The notes under the pieces were generated by a model. The model was not told the DNA's origin. It did no database searches and saw only the letters and a program-made list of their open reading frames with translations. 64,000 nt of DNA from Balaenoptera acutorostrata. Its lineage: Eukaryota > Chordata > Mammalia > Artiodactyla > Balaenopteridae. Location of the stretch: the NCBI RefSeq assembly GCF_949987535.1, contig NW_026645841.1, positions 620,001-684,000 on the forward strand, in the 5' to 3' direction. Every line of letters starts with the position of its first letter. The first letter of the stretch is position 1. Of this stretch, positions 38,587-52,661 are shown one piece after another. A program made the translations under genes and the position numbers.

Positions 38587-40346
38587 TGTACGGAACAGGA
38601 GGTTAAAGGTGCTGATTCTCCAAGGAGGGAGATGGCTAGTAAATCGGCTGGAATGGCGAACCCGAGCAAAGGAGATGAGAAATGAGGTGCGTTTTAGAAA
38701 CCTTTCCCGATCACACGGTGTACCATCTTCTGGGTTTCTCATGCCTGTTTTCGACGTTGGAAGATGCCCTTGAACCTGGAGATTTGGGACCCATGGGATG
38801 GGTACCATGCAGTACTACTTGAAAGGGTCTGCGTTGGCTCACCCAACCTCACCGAACCTCTCAGCCCCAAGAGTGTCCACCCTTATGTCTCAATCAGCTG
38901 TGGGTCTAGATATGGTCAATCCAGGTTGCATCACAGCCCCTGAACGAATTTTGTAAGAATTTCTCTCTCTTTCACTGCCTTTGTTTCACGGGTTTTGAAA
39001 AGTAATTTATTTTTATAATGGGGTTTAGCTGCTTTTCACGGCTGTGTTTATGCCGCTTTACACCCCCTTGACTCACTTACAGAGAGATATCAATACATAG
39101 GTTTGAAGATTCTTACTAGTCAGATATATTCTTGTGCGGTGAATAGGGGGTGTTGAGTCCAGTTCACTGAAAAAGGAATAGGTCTTGTCTCTTACATATT
39201 GGGTTTATGGAACGGTATCGGAGCTAATTTGAAACCCTTGTTTTATGCATCACCCCACCTCACCTTTCCCGTTCAGCAGCCATAGTGTGTTTTCTGAACG
39301 TGTGACTCTGTTCTGTTTTGTAATTCAGTTCAAGTGTAGGCGGTTTTTACATTCCCTCTCTAAGTGATATCTTATGATAAGTGTCTTTTTCTGTGTGCCT
39401 TATTTCACTTAGAATCGTCGTACCTAAATCCACTCATCGTGCTGCTACTAGCCTTATGACGTGGATTTCATGGCTGAGTGATATTCCATTGTACATGAGG
39501 ACCACCACTTCTTTATCCATTTTTCGCTTTCCTAGGATATTTAAGGTGTAATGAAGTGGGGGTTCTTGTCAACAGAGCAGCCCTAAACTTTGGGGTGCCT
39601 GTGTCTTGCTGATTTTTAGTTTTCCCAATTTATACGCCCATGAGTGGAAGTGCCCTATGCTCTCCAAGCTGTGTTTTTTAGATGTTTCAGAACACACCGT
39701 ACACTTCTCCAGAGTGGCTGTTGGCAATTTACATCCCACCCATCAGCGTAGCAAGGCTCCCATTTCTCCATGGCCGGTCCTGCATTTCTGGTTTGGACAC
39801 TTTTTTCCGCATGGCCCTTTTGCCCGCTGGGAAGCGAGACTTCTTTGGAGCGCTGATTGGCCTTTCCAGGTTGCTTGGTTGGCCAAAAAGGGCGTATGCG
39901 TTTTTTCCTGAATATATTCAGGAAAAAACGCATACGCCCTTTTTGGCCAAGGGCATCATTGTCCACGTTTTGCCGCTTTTCATGTGCTTTCAAGGCGATT
40001 CGAATCTACCTCCTGAAATCTGTTTCCTGCAATTCTGCCTTGCTTTCAAAGCCTCTTCGTTGCCTTCCCTTAATATATTTGTGGACGAGAGGTATCATTT
40101 AAAACTCTGCAGGTTTGTGAATTGCAGTGCCCCTGAGCTCCATTTTTCAACTCGCTTTTGTGGGAGCTGGCCGCAAAAGCGCAGGATTGCTTCAGGCCCT
40201 CTTCTGGTTCTGGGGGGCAGGCTGAGCTTGTGCTTGATTCTTCTTCCTGATGGGAAAATAGAGTGACCTGTGCCTGTCCCAACACCTAGAGCTAGTCTCT
40301 CATTGGTTCCCCCTCTTCCCGTTCATCCTCAGGACAAATTGCAACC
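38587..40346. repeat. Satellite monomer U23 (1,760 bp)
   Basis: Palindrome at 39879-39950. Apparently identical to U22, i.e. a very recent single-monomer duplication. Its right half also matches U25. Confidence 0.95.
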
Positions 40347-42105
40347 TGTACGGAACAGGAGGTTAAAGGTGCTGATTCTCCAAGGAGGGAGATGGCTAGT
40401 AAATCGGCTGGAATGGCGAACCCGAGCAAAGGAGATGAGAAATGAGGTGCGTTTTAGAAACCTTTCCCGATCACACGGTGTACCATCTTCTGGGTTTCTC
40501 ATGCCTGTTTTCGACGTAGGAAGATGCCCTTGAACCTGGAGATTTGGGACCCATGGGATGGGTACCATGCAGTATTACTTGAAAGGGTCTGCGTTGGCTC
40601 ACCCAACCTCACCGAACCTCTCAGCCCCAAGAGTGTCCACCCTTATGTCTCAATCAGCTGTGGGTCTAGATATGGTCAATCCAGGTTGCATCACAGCCCC
40701 TGAACGAATTTTGTAAGAATTTCTCTCTCTTTCACTGCCTTTGTTTCACGGGTTTTGAAAAGTAATTTATTTTTATAATGGGGTTTAGCTGCTTTTCACG
40801 GCTGTGTTTATGCCGCTTTACACCCCCTTGACTCACTTACAGAGAGATATCAATACATAGGTTTGAAGATTCTTACTAGTCAGATATATTCTTGTGCGGT
40901 GAATAGGGGGTGTTGAGTCCAGTTCACTGAAAAAGGAATAGGTCTTGTCTCTTACATATTGGGTTTATGGAACGGTATCGGAGCTAATTTGAAACCCTTG
41001 TTTTATGCATCACCCCACCTCACCTTTCCCGTTCAGCAGCCATAGTGTGTTTTCTAAACGTGTGACTCTGTTCTGTTTTGTAATTCAGTTCAAGTGTAGC
41101 GGTTTTTACATTCCCTCTCTAAGTGATATCTTATGATAAGTGTCTTTTTCTGTGTGCCTTATTTCACTTAGAATCGTCGTACCTAAATCCACTCATCGTG
41201 CTGCTACTAGCCTTATGACGTGGATTTCATGGCTGAGTGATATTCCATTGTACATGAGGACCACCACTTCTTTATCCATTTTTCGCTTTCCTAGGATATT
41301 TAAGGTGTAATGAAGTGGGGGTTCTTGTCAACAGAGCAGCCCTAAACTTTGGGGTGCCTGTGTCTTGCTGATTTTTAGTTTTCCCAATTTATACGCCCAT
41401 GAGTGGAAGTGCCCTATGCTCTCCAAGCTATGTTTTTTAGATGTTTCAGAACACACCGTACACTTCTCCAGAGTGGCTGTTGGCAATTTACATCCCACCC
41501 ATCAGCGTAGCAAGGCTCCCATTTCTCCATGGCCGGTCCTGCATTTCTGGTTTGGACACTTTTTTCCGCATGGCCCTTTTGCCCTCTGGGAAGCGAGACT
41601 TCTTTGGAGCGCTGATTGGCCTTTCCAGGTTGCTTGGTTGGCCAAAAAGGGCGTATGCGTTTTTTCCTGAATATATTCAGGAAAAAACGCATACGCCCTT
41701 TTTGGCCAAGGGCATCATTGTCCACGTTTTGCCGCTTTTCATGTGCTTTCAAGGCGATTCGAATCTACCTCCTGAAATCTGTTTCCTGCAATTCTGCCTT
41801 GCTTTCAAAGCCTCTTCGTTGCCTTCCCTTAATATATTTGTGGACGAGAGGTATCATTTAAAACTCTGCAGGTTTGTGAATTGCAGTGCCCCTGAGCTCC
41901 ATTTTTCAACTCGCTTTTTTGGGAGCTGGCCGCCAAAGCGCAGGATTGCTTCAGGCCCTCTTCTGGTTCTGGGGGGCAGGCTGAGCTTGTGCTTAATTCT
42001 TCTTCCTGATGGGAAAATAGAGTGACCTGTGCCTGTCCCAACACCTAGAGCTAGTCTCTCATTGGTTCCCCCTCTTCCCGTTCATCCTCAGGACAAATTG
42101 CAACC
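40347..42105. repeat. Satellite monomer U24 (1,759 bp)
   Basis: Palindrome at 41638-41709. Marks shared only with U26 are A at 41430 (ccaagcta) and T at 41585 (gccctctggg). Confidence 0.95.
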
Positions 42106-43865
42106 TGTACGGAACAGGAGGTTAAAGGTGCTGATTCTCCAAGGAGGGAGATGGCTAGTAAATCGGCTGGAATGGCGAACCCGAGCAAAGGAGATGAGAA
42201 ATGAGGTGCGTTTTAGAAACCTTTCCCGATCACACGGTGTACCATCTTCTGGGTTTCTCATGCCTGTTTTCGACGTAGGAAGATGCCCTTGAACCTGGAG
42301 ATTTGGGACCCATGGGATGGGTACCATGCAGTATTACTTGAAAGGGTCTGCGTTGGCTCACCCAACCTCACCGAACCTCTCAGCCTCAAGAGTATCCACC
42401 CTTATGTCTCAATCAGCTGTGGGTCTAGATATGGTCAATCCAGGTTGCATCACAGCCCCTGAACGAATTTTGTAAGAATTTCTCTCTCTTTCACTGCCTT
42501 TGTTTCATGGGTTTTGAAAAGTAATTTATTTTTATAATGGGGTTTAGCTGCTTTTCACGGCTGTGTTTATGCCGCTTTACACCCCCTTGACTCACTTACA
42601 GAGAGATATCAATACATAGGTTTGAAGATTCTTACTAGTCAGATATATTCTTGTGCGGTGAATAGGGGGTGTTGAGTCCAGTTCACTGAAAAAGGAATAG
42701 GTCTTGTCTCTTACATATTGGGTTTATGGAACGGTATCGGAGCTAATTTGAAACCCTTGTTTTATGCATCACCCCACCTCACCTTTCCCGTTCAGCAGCC
42801 ATAGTGTGTTTTCTAAACGTGTGACTCTGTTCTGTTTTGTAATTCAGTTCAAGTGTAGGCGGTTTTTACATTCCCTCTCTAAGTGATATCTTATGATAAG
42901 TGTCTTTTTCTGTGTGCCTTATTTCACTTAGAATCGTCGTACCTAAATCCACTCATCGTGCTGCTACTAGCCTTATGACGTGGATTTCATGGCTGAGTGA
43001 TATTCCATTGTACATGAGGACCACCACTTCTTTATCCATTTTTCGCTTTCCTAGGATATTTAAGGTGTAATGAAGTGGGGGTTCTTGTCAACAGAGCAGC
43101 CCTAAACTTTGGGGTGCCTGTGTCTTGCTGATTTTTAGTTTTCCCAATTTATACGCCCATGAGTGGAAGTGCCCTATGCTCTCCAAGCTGTGTTTTTTAG
43201 ATGTTTCAGAACACACCGTACACTTCTCCAGAGTGGCTGTTGGCAATTTACATCCCACCCATCAGCGTAGCAAGGCTCCCATTTCTCCATGGCCGGTCCT
43301 GCATTTCTGGTTTGGACACTTTTTTCCGCATGGCCCTTTTGCCCGCTGGGAAGCGAGACTTCTTTGGAGCGCTGATTGGCCTTTCCAGGTTGCTTGGTTG
43401 GCCAAAAAGGGCGTATGCGTTTTTTCCTGAATATATTCAGGAAAAAACGCATACGCCCTTTTTGGCCAAGGGCATCATTGTCCACGTTTTGCCGCTTTTC
43501 ATGTGCTTTCAAGGCGATTCGAATCTACCTCCTGAAATCTGTTTCCTGCAATTCTGCCTTGCTTTCAAAGCCTCTTCGTTGCCTTCCCTTAATATATTTG
43601 TGGACGAGAGGTATCATTTAAAACTCTGCAGGTTTGTGAATTGCAGTGCCCCTGAGCTCCATTTTTCAACTCGCTTTTGTGGGAGCTGGCCGCAAAAGCG
43701 CAGGATTGCTTCAGGCCCTCTTCTGGTTCTGGGGGGCAGGCTGAGCTTGTGCTTGATTCTTCTTCCTGATGGGAAAATAGAGTGACCTGTGCCTGTCCCA
43801 ACACCTAGAGCTAGTCTCTCATTGGTTCCCCCTCTTCCCGTTCATCCTCAGGACAAATTGCAACC
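42106..43865. repeat. Satellite monomer U25 (1,760 bp)
   Basis: Palindrome at 43398-43469. The left half carries T at 42386, A at 42394 and T at 42508, shared with U27; the right half (gcttttgtggg, gccgcaaaag, gcttgattc) matches U23. Confidence 0.95.
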
Positions 43866-45624
43866 TGTACGGAACAGGAGGTTAAAGGTGCTGATTCTCC
43901 AAGGAGGGAGATGGCTAGTAAATCGGCTGGAATGGCGAACCCGAGCAAAGGAGATGAGAAATGAGGTGCGTTTTAGAAACCTTTCCCGATCACACGGTGT
44001 ACCATCTTCTGGGTTTCTCATGCCTGTTTTCGACGTAGGAAGATGCCCTTGAACCTGGAGATTTGGGACCCATGGGATGGGTACCATGCAGTATTACTTG
44101 AAAGGGTCTGCGTTGGCTCACCCAACCTCACCGAACCTCTCAGCCCCAAGAGTGTCCACCCTTATGTCTCAATCAGCTGTGGGTCTAGATATGGTCAATC
44201 CAGGTTGCATCACAGCCCCTGAACGAATTTTGTAAGAATTTCTCTCTCTTTCACTGCCTTTGTTTCACGGGTTTTGAAAAGTAATTTATTTTTATAATGG
44301 GGTTTAGCTGCTTTTCACGGCTGTGTTTATGCCGCTTTACACCCCCTTGACTCACTTACAGAGAGATATCAATACATAGGTTTGAAGATTCTTACTAGTC
44401 AGATATATTCTTGTGCGGTGAATAGGGGGTGTTGAGTCCAGTTCACTGAAAAAGGAATAGGTCTTGTCTCTTACATATTGGGTTTATGGAACGGTATCGG
44501 AGCTAATTTGAAACCCTTGTTTTATGCATCACCCCACCTCACCTTTCCCGTTCAGCAGCCATAGTGTGTTTTCTAAACGTGTGACTCTGTTCTGTTTTGT
44601 AATTCAGTTCAAGTGTAGCGGTTTTTACATTCCCTCTCTAAGTGATATCTTATGATAAGTGTCTTTTTCTGTGTGCCTTATTTCACTTAGAATCGTCGTA
44701 CCTAAATCCACTCATCGTGCTGCTACTAGCCTTATGACGTGGATTTCATGGCTGAGTGATATTCCATTGTACATGAGGACCACCACTTCTTTATCCATTT
44801 TTCGCTTTCCTAGGATATTTAAGGTGTAATGAAGTGGGGGTTCTTGTCAACAGAGCAGCCCTAAACTTTGGGGTGCCTGTGTCTTGCTGATTTTTAGTTT
44901 TCCCAATTTATACGCCCATGAGTGGAAGTGCCCTATGCTCTCCAAGCTATGTTTTTTAGATGTTTCAGAACACACCGTACACTTCTCCAGAGTGGCTGTT
45001 GGCAATTTACATCCCACCCATCAGCGTAGCAAGGCTCCCATTTCTCCATGGCCGGTCCTGCATTTCTGGTTTGGACACTTTTTTCCGCATGGCCCTTTTG
45101 CCCTCTGGGAAGCGAGACTTCTTTGGAGCGCTGATTGGCCTTTCCAGGTTGCTTGGTTGGCCAAAAAGGGCGTATGCGTTTTTTCCTGAATATATTCAGG
45201 AAAAAACGCATACGCCCTTTTTGGCCAAGGGCATCATTGTCCACGTTTTGCCGCTTTTCATGTGCTTTCAAGGCGATTCGAATCTACCTCCTGAAATCTG
45301 TTTCCTGCAATTCTGCCTTGCTTTCAAAGCCTCTTCGTTGCCTTCCCTTAATATATTTGTGGACGAGAGGTATCATTTAAAACTCTGCAGGTTTGTGAAT
45401 TGCAGTGCCCCTGAGCTCCATTTTTCAACTCGCTTTTTTGGGAGCTGGCCGCCAAAGCGCAGGATTGCTTCAGGCCCTCTTCTGGTTCTGGGGGGCAGGC
45501 TGAGCTTGTGCTTAATTCTTCTTCCTGATGGGAAAATAGAGTGACCTGTGCCTGTCCCAACACCTAGAGCTAGTCTCTCATTGGTTCCCCCTCTTCCCGT
45601 TCATCCTCAGGACAAATTGCAACC
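43866..45624. repeat. Satellite monomer U26 (1,759 bp)
   Basis: Palindrome at 45157-45228. Copy of U24 at an offset of 3,519 bp, with the same rare marks at 44949 and 45104. Confidence 0.95.
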
Positions 45625-47384
45625 TGTACGGAACAGGAGGTTAAAGGTGCTGATTCTCCAAGGAGGGAGATGGCTAGTAAATCGGCTGGAATGGCGAACC
45701 CGAGCAAAGGAGATGAGAAATGAGGTGCGTTTTAGAAACCTTTCCCGATCACACGGTGTACCATCTTCTGGGTTTCTCATGCCTGTTTTCGACGTAGGAA
45801 GATGCCCTTGAACCTGGAGATTTGGGACCCATGGGATGGGTACCATGCAGTATTACTTGAAAGGGTCTGCGTTGGCTCACCCAACCTCACCGAACCTCTC
45901 AGCCTCAAGAGTATCCACCCTTATGTCTCAATCAGCTGTGGGTCTAGATATGGTCAATCCAGGTTGCATCACAGCCCCTGAACGAATTTTGTAAGAATTT
46001 CTCTCTCTTTCACTGCCTTTGTTTCATGGGTTTTGAAAAGTAATTTATTTTTATAATGGGGTTTAGCTGCTTTTCACGGCTGTGTTTATGCCGCTTTACA
46101 CCCCCTTGACTCACTTACAGAGAGATATCAATACATAGGTTTGAAGATTCTTACTAGTCAGATATATTCTTGTGCGGTGAATAGGGGGTGTTGAGTCCAG
46201 TTCACTGAAAAAGGAATAGGTCTTGTCTCTTACATATTGGGTTTATGGAACGGTATCGGAGCTAATTTGAAACCCTTGTTTTATGCATCACCCCACCTCA
46301 CCTTTCCCGTTCAGCAGCCATAGTGTGTTTTCTAAACGTGTGACTCTGTTATGTTTTGTAATTCAGTTCAAGTGTAGGCGGTTTTTACATTCCCTCTCTA
46401 AGTGATATCTTATGATAAGTGTCTTTTTCTGTGTGCCTTATTTCACTTAGAATCGTCGTACCTAAATCCACTCATCGTGCTGCTACTAGCCTTATGACGT
46501 GGATTTCATGGCTGAGTGATATTCCATTGTACATGAGGACCACAACTTCTTTATCCATTTTTCGCTTTCCTAGGATATTTAAGGTGTAATGAAGTGGGGG
46601 TTCTTGTCAACAGAGCAGCCCTAAACTTTGGGGTGCCTGTGTCTTGCTGATTTTTAGTTTTCCCAATTTATACGCCCATGAGTGGAAGTGCCCTATGCTC
46701 TCCAAGCTGTGTTTTTTAGATGTTTCAGAACACACCGTACACTTCTCCAGAGTGGCTGTTGGCAAGTTACATCCCACCCATCAGCGTAGCAAGGCTCCCA
46801 TTTCTCCATGGCCGGTCCTGCATTTCTGGTTTGGACACTTTTTTCCGCATGGCCCTTTTGCCCGCTGGGAAGCGAGACTTCTTTGGAGCGCTGATTGGCC
46901 TTTCCAGGTTGCTTGGTTGGCCAAAAAGGGCGTATGCGTTTTTTCCTGAATATATTCAGGAAAAAACGCATACGCCCTTTTTGGCCAAGGGCATCATTGT
47001 CCACGTTTTGCCGCTTTTCATGTGCTTTCAAGGCGATTCGAATCTACCTCCTGAAATCTGTTTCCTGCAATTCTGCCTTGCTTTCAAAGCCTCTTCGTTG
47101 CCTTCCCTTAATATATTTGTGGACGAGAGGTATCATTTAAAACTCTGCAGGTTTGTGAATTGCAGTGTCCCTGAGCTCCATTTTTCAACTCGCTTTTTTG
47201 GGAGCTGGCCGCCAAAGCGCAGGATTGCTTCAGGCCCTCTTCTGGTTCTGGGGGGCAGGCTGAGCTTGTGCTTAATTCTTCTTCCTGATGGGAAAATAGA
47301 GTGACCTGTGCCTGTCCCAACACCTAGAGCTAGTCTCTCATTGGTTCCCCCTCTTCCCGTTCATCCTCAGGACAAATTGCAACC
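45625..47384. repeat. Satellite monomer U27 (1,760 bp)
   Basis: Palindrome at 46917-46988. The left half copies U25 (marks at 45905, 45913, 46027). The right half differs: A at 46351, A at 46544, G at 46766 (ggcaagttac as in type B) and T at 47168 (agtgtccctg, shared with U32 and U35). Confidence 0.95.
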
Positions 47385-49143
47385 TGTACGGAACAGGAGG
47401 TTAAAGGTGCTGATTCTCCAAGGAGTGAGATGGCTAGTAAATCGGCTGGAATGGCGAACCCGAGCAAAGGAGATGAGAAATGAGGTGCGTTTTAGAAACC
47501 TTTCCCGATCACACGGTGTACCATCTTCTGGGTTTCTCATGCCTGTTTTCGACGTAGGAAGATGCCCTTGAACCTGGAGATTTGGGACACATGGGATGGG
47601 TACCATGCAGTATTACTTGAAAGGGTCTGCGTTGGCTCACCCAACCTCACCGAACCTCTCAGCCCCAAGAGTGTCCACCCTTATGTCTCAATCAGCTGTG
47701 GGTCTAGATTTGGTCAATCCAGGTTGCATCACAGCCCCTGAACGAATTTTGTAAGAATTTCTCTCTCTTTCACTGCCTTTGTTTCACGGGTTTTGAAAAG
47801 TAATTTATTTTTATAATGGGGTTTAGCTGCTTTTCACGGCTGTGTTTATGCCGCTTTACACCCCCTTGACTCACTTACAGAGAGATATCAATACATAGGT
47901 TTGAAGATTCTTACTAGTCAGATATATTCTTGTGCGGTGAATAGGGGGTGTTGAGTCCAGTTCACTGAAAAAGGAATAGGTCTTGTCTCTTACATATTGG
48001 GTTTATGGAACGGTATCGGAGCTAATTTGAAACCCTTGTTTTATGCATCACCCCACCTCACCTTTCCCGTTCAGCAGCCAAAGTGTGTTTTCTAAACGTG
48101 TGACTCTGTTCTGTTTTGTAATTCAGTTCAAGTGTAGCGGTTTTTACATTCCCTCTCTAAGTGATATCTTATGATAAGTGTCTTTTTCTGTGTGACTTAT
48201 TTCACTTAGAATCGTCGTACTTAAATCCACTCATCGTGCTGCTACTAGCCTTATGACGTGGATTTCATGGCTGAGTGATATTCCATTGTACATGAGGACC
48301 AAAACTTCTTTATCCATTTTTCGCTTTCCTAGGATATTTAAGGTGTAATGAAGTGGGGGTTCTTGTCAACAGAGCAGCCCTAAACTTTGGGGTGCCTGTG
48401 TCTTGCTGATTTTTAGTTTTCCCAGTTTATACGCCCATGAGTGGAAGTGCCCTATGCTCTCCAAGCTGTGGTTTTTAGATGTTTCAGAACACACCGTACA
48501 CTTCTCCAGAGTGGCTGTTGGCAATTTACATCCCACCCATCAGCGTAGCAAGGCTCCCATTTCTCCATGGCCGGTCCTGCATTTCTGGTTTGCACACTTT
48601 TTTCCGCATGGCCCTTTTGCCCGCTGGGAAGCGAGACTTCTTTGGAGCGCTGATTGGCCTTTCCAGGTTGCTTGGTTGGCCAAAAAGGGCGTATGCGTTT
48701 TTTCCTGAATATATTCAGGAAAAAAGGCATACGCCCTTTTTGGCCAAGGGCATCATTGTCCACGTTTTGCCGCTTTTCATGTGCTTTCAAGGCGATTCGA
48801 ATCTACCTCCTGAAATCTGTTTCCTGCAATTCTGCCTTGCTTTCAAAGCCTCTTCGTTGCCTTCCCTTAATATATTTGTGGACGAGAGGTATCATTTAAA
48901 ACTCTGCAGGTTTGTGAATTGCAGTGCCCCTGAGCTCCATTTTTCAACTCGCTTTTTTGGGAGCTGGCCGCCAAAGCGCAGGATTGCTTCAGGCCCTCTT
49001 CTGGTTCTGGGGGGCAGGCTGAGCTTGTGCTTAATTCTTCTTCCTGATGGGAAAATAGAGTGACCTGTGCCTGTCCCAACACCTAGAGCTAGTCTCTCAT
49101 TGGTTCCCCCTCTTCCCGTTCATCCTCAGGACAAATTGCAACC
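47385..49143. repeat. Satellite monomer U28, many substitutions (1,759 bp)
   Basis: Palindrome at 48676-48747, imperfect: C to G at 48726 in the right arm. Other changes are at 47426, 47589, 47710, 48081, 48221, 48302-48303 (accac to aaaac), 48425, 48471 and 48593. Those at 47710, 48221 and 48302-48303 are shared with U29. Confidence 0.95.
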
Positions 49144-50902
49144 TGTACGGAACAGGAGGTTAAAGGTGCTGATTCTCCAAGGAGGGAGATGGCTAGTAAA
49201 TCGGCTGGAATGGCGAACCCGAGCAAAGGAGATGAGAAATGAGGTGCGTTTTAGAAACCTTTCCCGATCACACGGTGTACCATCTTCTGGGTTTCTCATG
49301 CCTGTTTTCGACGTAGGAAGATGCCCTTGAACCTGGAGATTTGGGACCCATGGGATGGGTAACATGCAGTATAACTTGAAAGGGTCTGCGTTGGCTCACC
49401 CAACCTCACCGAACCTCTCAGCCCCAAGAGTGTCCACCCTTATGTCTCAATCAGCTGTGGGTCTAGATTTGGTCAATCCAGGTTGCATCACAGCCCCTGA
49501 ACGAATTTTGTAAGAATTTCTCTCTCTTTCACTGCCTTTGTTTCACGGGTTTTGAAAAGTAATTTATTTTTATAATGGGGTTTAGCTGCTTTTCACGGCT
49601 GTGTTTATGCCGCTTTACACCCCCTTGACTCACTTACAGAGAGATATCAATACATAGGTTTGAAGATTCTTACTAGTCAGATATATTCTTGTGCGGTGAA
49701 TAGGGGGTGTTGAGTCCAGTTCACTGAAAAAGGAATAGGTCTTGTCTCTTACATATTGGGTTTATGGAACGGTATCGGAGCTAATTTGAAACCCTTGTTT
49801 TATGCATCACCCCACCTCACCTTTCCCGTTCAGCAGCCATAGTGTGTTTTCTAAACGTGTGACTCTGTTCTGTTTTGTAATTCAGTTCAAGTGTAGCGGT
49901 TTTTACATTCCCTCTCTAAGTGATATCTTATGATAAGTGTCTTTTTCTGTGTGACTTATTTCACTTAGAATCGTCGTACTTAAATCCACTCATCGTGCTG
50001 CTACTAGCCTTATGACGTGGATTTCATGGCTGAGTGATATTCCATTGTACATGAGGACCAAAACTTCTTTATCCATTTTTCGCTTTCCTAGGATATTTAA
50101 GGTGTAATGAAGTGGGGATTCTTGTCAACAGAGCAGCCCTAAACTTTGGGGTGCCTGTGTCTTGCTGATTTTTAGTTTTCCCAATTTATACGCCCATGAG
50201 TGGAAGTGCCCTATGCTCTCCAAGCTGTGTTTTTTAGATGTTTCAGAACACACCATACACTTCTCCAGAGTGGCTGTTGGCAATTTACATCCCACCCATC
50301 AGCGTAGCAAGGCTCCCATTTCTCCATGGCCGGTCCTGCATTTCTGGTTTGGACACTTTTTTCCGCATGGCCCTTTTGCCCGCTGGGAAGCGAGACTTCT
50401 TTGGAGCGCTGATTGGCCTTTCCAGGTTGCTTGGTTGGCCAAAAAGGGCGTATGCGTTTTTTCCTGAATATATTCAGGAAAAAACGCATACGCCCTTTTT
50501 GGCCAAGGGCATCATTGTCCACGTTTTGCCGCTTTTCATGTGCTTTCAAGGCGATTCGAATCTACCTCCTGAAATCTGTTTCCTGCAATTCTGCCTTGCT
50601 TTCAAAGCCTCTTCATTGCCTTCCCTTAATATATTTGTGGACGAGAGGTATCATTTAAAACTCTGCAGGTTTGTGAATTGCAGTGCCCCTGAGCTCCATT
50701 TTTCAACTCGCTTTTTTGGGAGCTGGCCGCAAAAGCGCAGGATTGCTTCAGGCCCTCTTCTGGTTCTGGGGGGCAGGCTGAGCTTGTGCTTAATTCTTCT
50801 TCCTGATGGGAAAATAGAGTGACCTGTGCCTGTCCCAACACCTAGAGCTAGTCTCTCATTGGTTCCCCCTCTTCCCGTTCATCCTCAGGACAAATTGCAA
50901 CC
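49144..50902. repeat. Satellite monomer U29 (1,759 bp)
   Basis: Palindrome at 50435-50506. Shares the agatttgg, gtacttaaat and gaccaaaac variants with U28. Private changes are at 49362, 49373, 50118, 50255 and 50615. Confidence 0.95.
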
Positions 50903-52661
50903 TGTACGGAACAGGAGGTTAAAGGTGCTGATTCTCCAAGGAGGGAGATGGCTAGTAAATCGGCTGGAATGGCGAACCCGAGCAAAGGAGATGAGAAATG
51001 AGGTGCGTTTTAGAAACCTTTCCCGATCACACGGTGTACCATCTTCTGGGTTTCTCATGCCTGTTTTCGACGTAGGAAGATGCCCTTGAACCTGGAGATT
51101 TGGGACCCATGGGATGGGTACCATGCAGTATTACTTGAAAGGGTCTGCGTTGGCTCACCCAACCTCACCGAACCTCTCAGCCCCAAGAGTGTCCACCCTT
51201 ATGTCTCAATCAGCTGTGGGTCTAGATATGGTCAATCCAGGTTGCATCACAGCCCCTGAACGAATTTTGTAAGAATTTCTCTCTCTTTCACTGCCTTTGT
51301 TTCACGGGTTTTGAAAAGTAATTTATTTTTATAATGGGGTTTAGCTGCTTTTCACGGCTGTGTTTATGCCGCTTTACACCCCCTTGACTCACTTACAGAG
51401 AGATATCAATACATAGGTTTGAAGATTCTTACTAGTCAGATATATTCTTGTGCGGTGAATAGGGGGTGTTGAGTCCAGTTCACTGAAAAAGGAATAGGTC
51501 TTGTCTCTTACATATTGGGTTTATGGAACGGTATCGGAGCTAATTTGAAACCCTTGTTTTATGCATCACCCCACCTCACCTTTCCCGTTCAGCAGCCATA
51601 GTGTGTTTTCTAAACGTGTGACTCTGTTCTGTTTTGTAATTCAGTTCAAGTGTAGCGGTTTTTACATTCCCTCTCTAAGTGATATCTTATGATAAGTGTC
51701 TTTTTCTGTGTGCCTTATTTCACTTAGAATCGTCGTACCTAAATCCACTCATCGTGCTGCTACTAGCCTTATGACGTGGATTTCATGGCTGAGTGATATT
51801 CCATTGTACATGAGGACTACAACTTCTTTATCCATTTTTCGCTTTCCTAGGATATTTAAGGTGTAATGAAGTGGGGGTTCTTGTCAACAGAGCAGCCCTA
51901 AACTTTGGGGTGCCTGTGTCTTGCTGATTTTTAGTTTTCCCAATTTATACGGCCATCAGTGGAAGTGCCCTATGCTCTCCAAGCTGTGTTTTTTAGATGT
52001 TTCAGAACACACCGTACACTTCTCCAGAGTGGCTGTTGGCAATTTACATCCCACCCATCAGCGTAGCAAGGCTCCCATTTCTCCATGGCCGGTCCTGCAT
52101 TTCTGGTTTGGACACTTTTTTCCGCATGGCCCTTTTGCCCGCTGGGAAGCGAGACTTCTTTGGAGCGCTGATTGGCCTTTCCAGGTTGCTTGGTTGGCCA
52201 AAAAGGGCGTATGCGTTTTTTCCTGAATATATTCAGGAAAAAACGCATACGCCCTTTTTGGCCAAGGGCATCATTGTCCACGTTTTGCCGCTTTTCATGC
52301 GCTTTCAAGGCGATTCGAATCTACCTCCTGAAATCTGTTTCCTGCAATTCTGCCTTGCTTTCAAAGCCTCTTCGTTGCCTTCCCTTAATATATTTGTGGA
52401 CGAGAGGTATCATTTAAAACTCTGCAGGTTTGTGAATTGCAGTGCCCCTGAGCTCCATTTTTCAACTCGCTTTTGTGGGAGCTGGCCGCAAAAGCGCAGG
52501 ATTGCTTCAGGCCCTCTTCTGGTTCTGGGGGGCAGGCTGAGCTTGTGCTTGATTCTTCTTCCTGATGGGAAAATAGAGTGACCTGTGCCTGTCCCAACAC
52601 CTAGAGCTAGTCTCTCATTGGTTCCCCCTCTTCCCGTTCATCCTCAGGACAAATCGCAACC
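50903..52661. repeat. Satellite monomer U30 (1,759 bp)
   Basis: Palindrome at 52194-52265. Marks are gactacaac near 51820, ggccatcag (G at 51952, C at 51957), C at 52300 (catgcgctt, shared with U33) and a private C at 52655. Confidence 0.95.

Larger units (their letters stand above)
39297..46350. repeat. Two-monomer (3,519-bp) tandem duplication
   Basis: Rare marks recur at exactly 3,519 bp: 41430/44949, 41585/45104, 42386/45905, 42394/45913 and 42508/46027. The left copy begins after 39296 (G there, A at 42815). The match has ended by 46351-46766, where U27 acquires its own variants. Confidence 0.88.
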
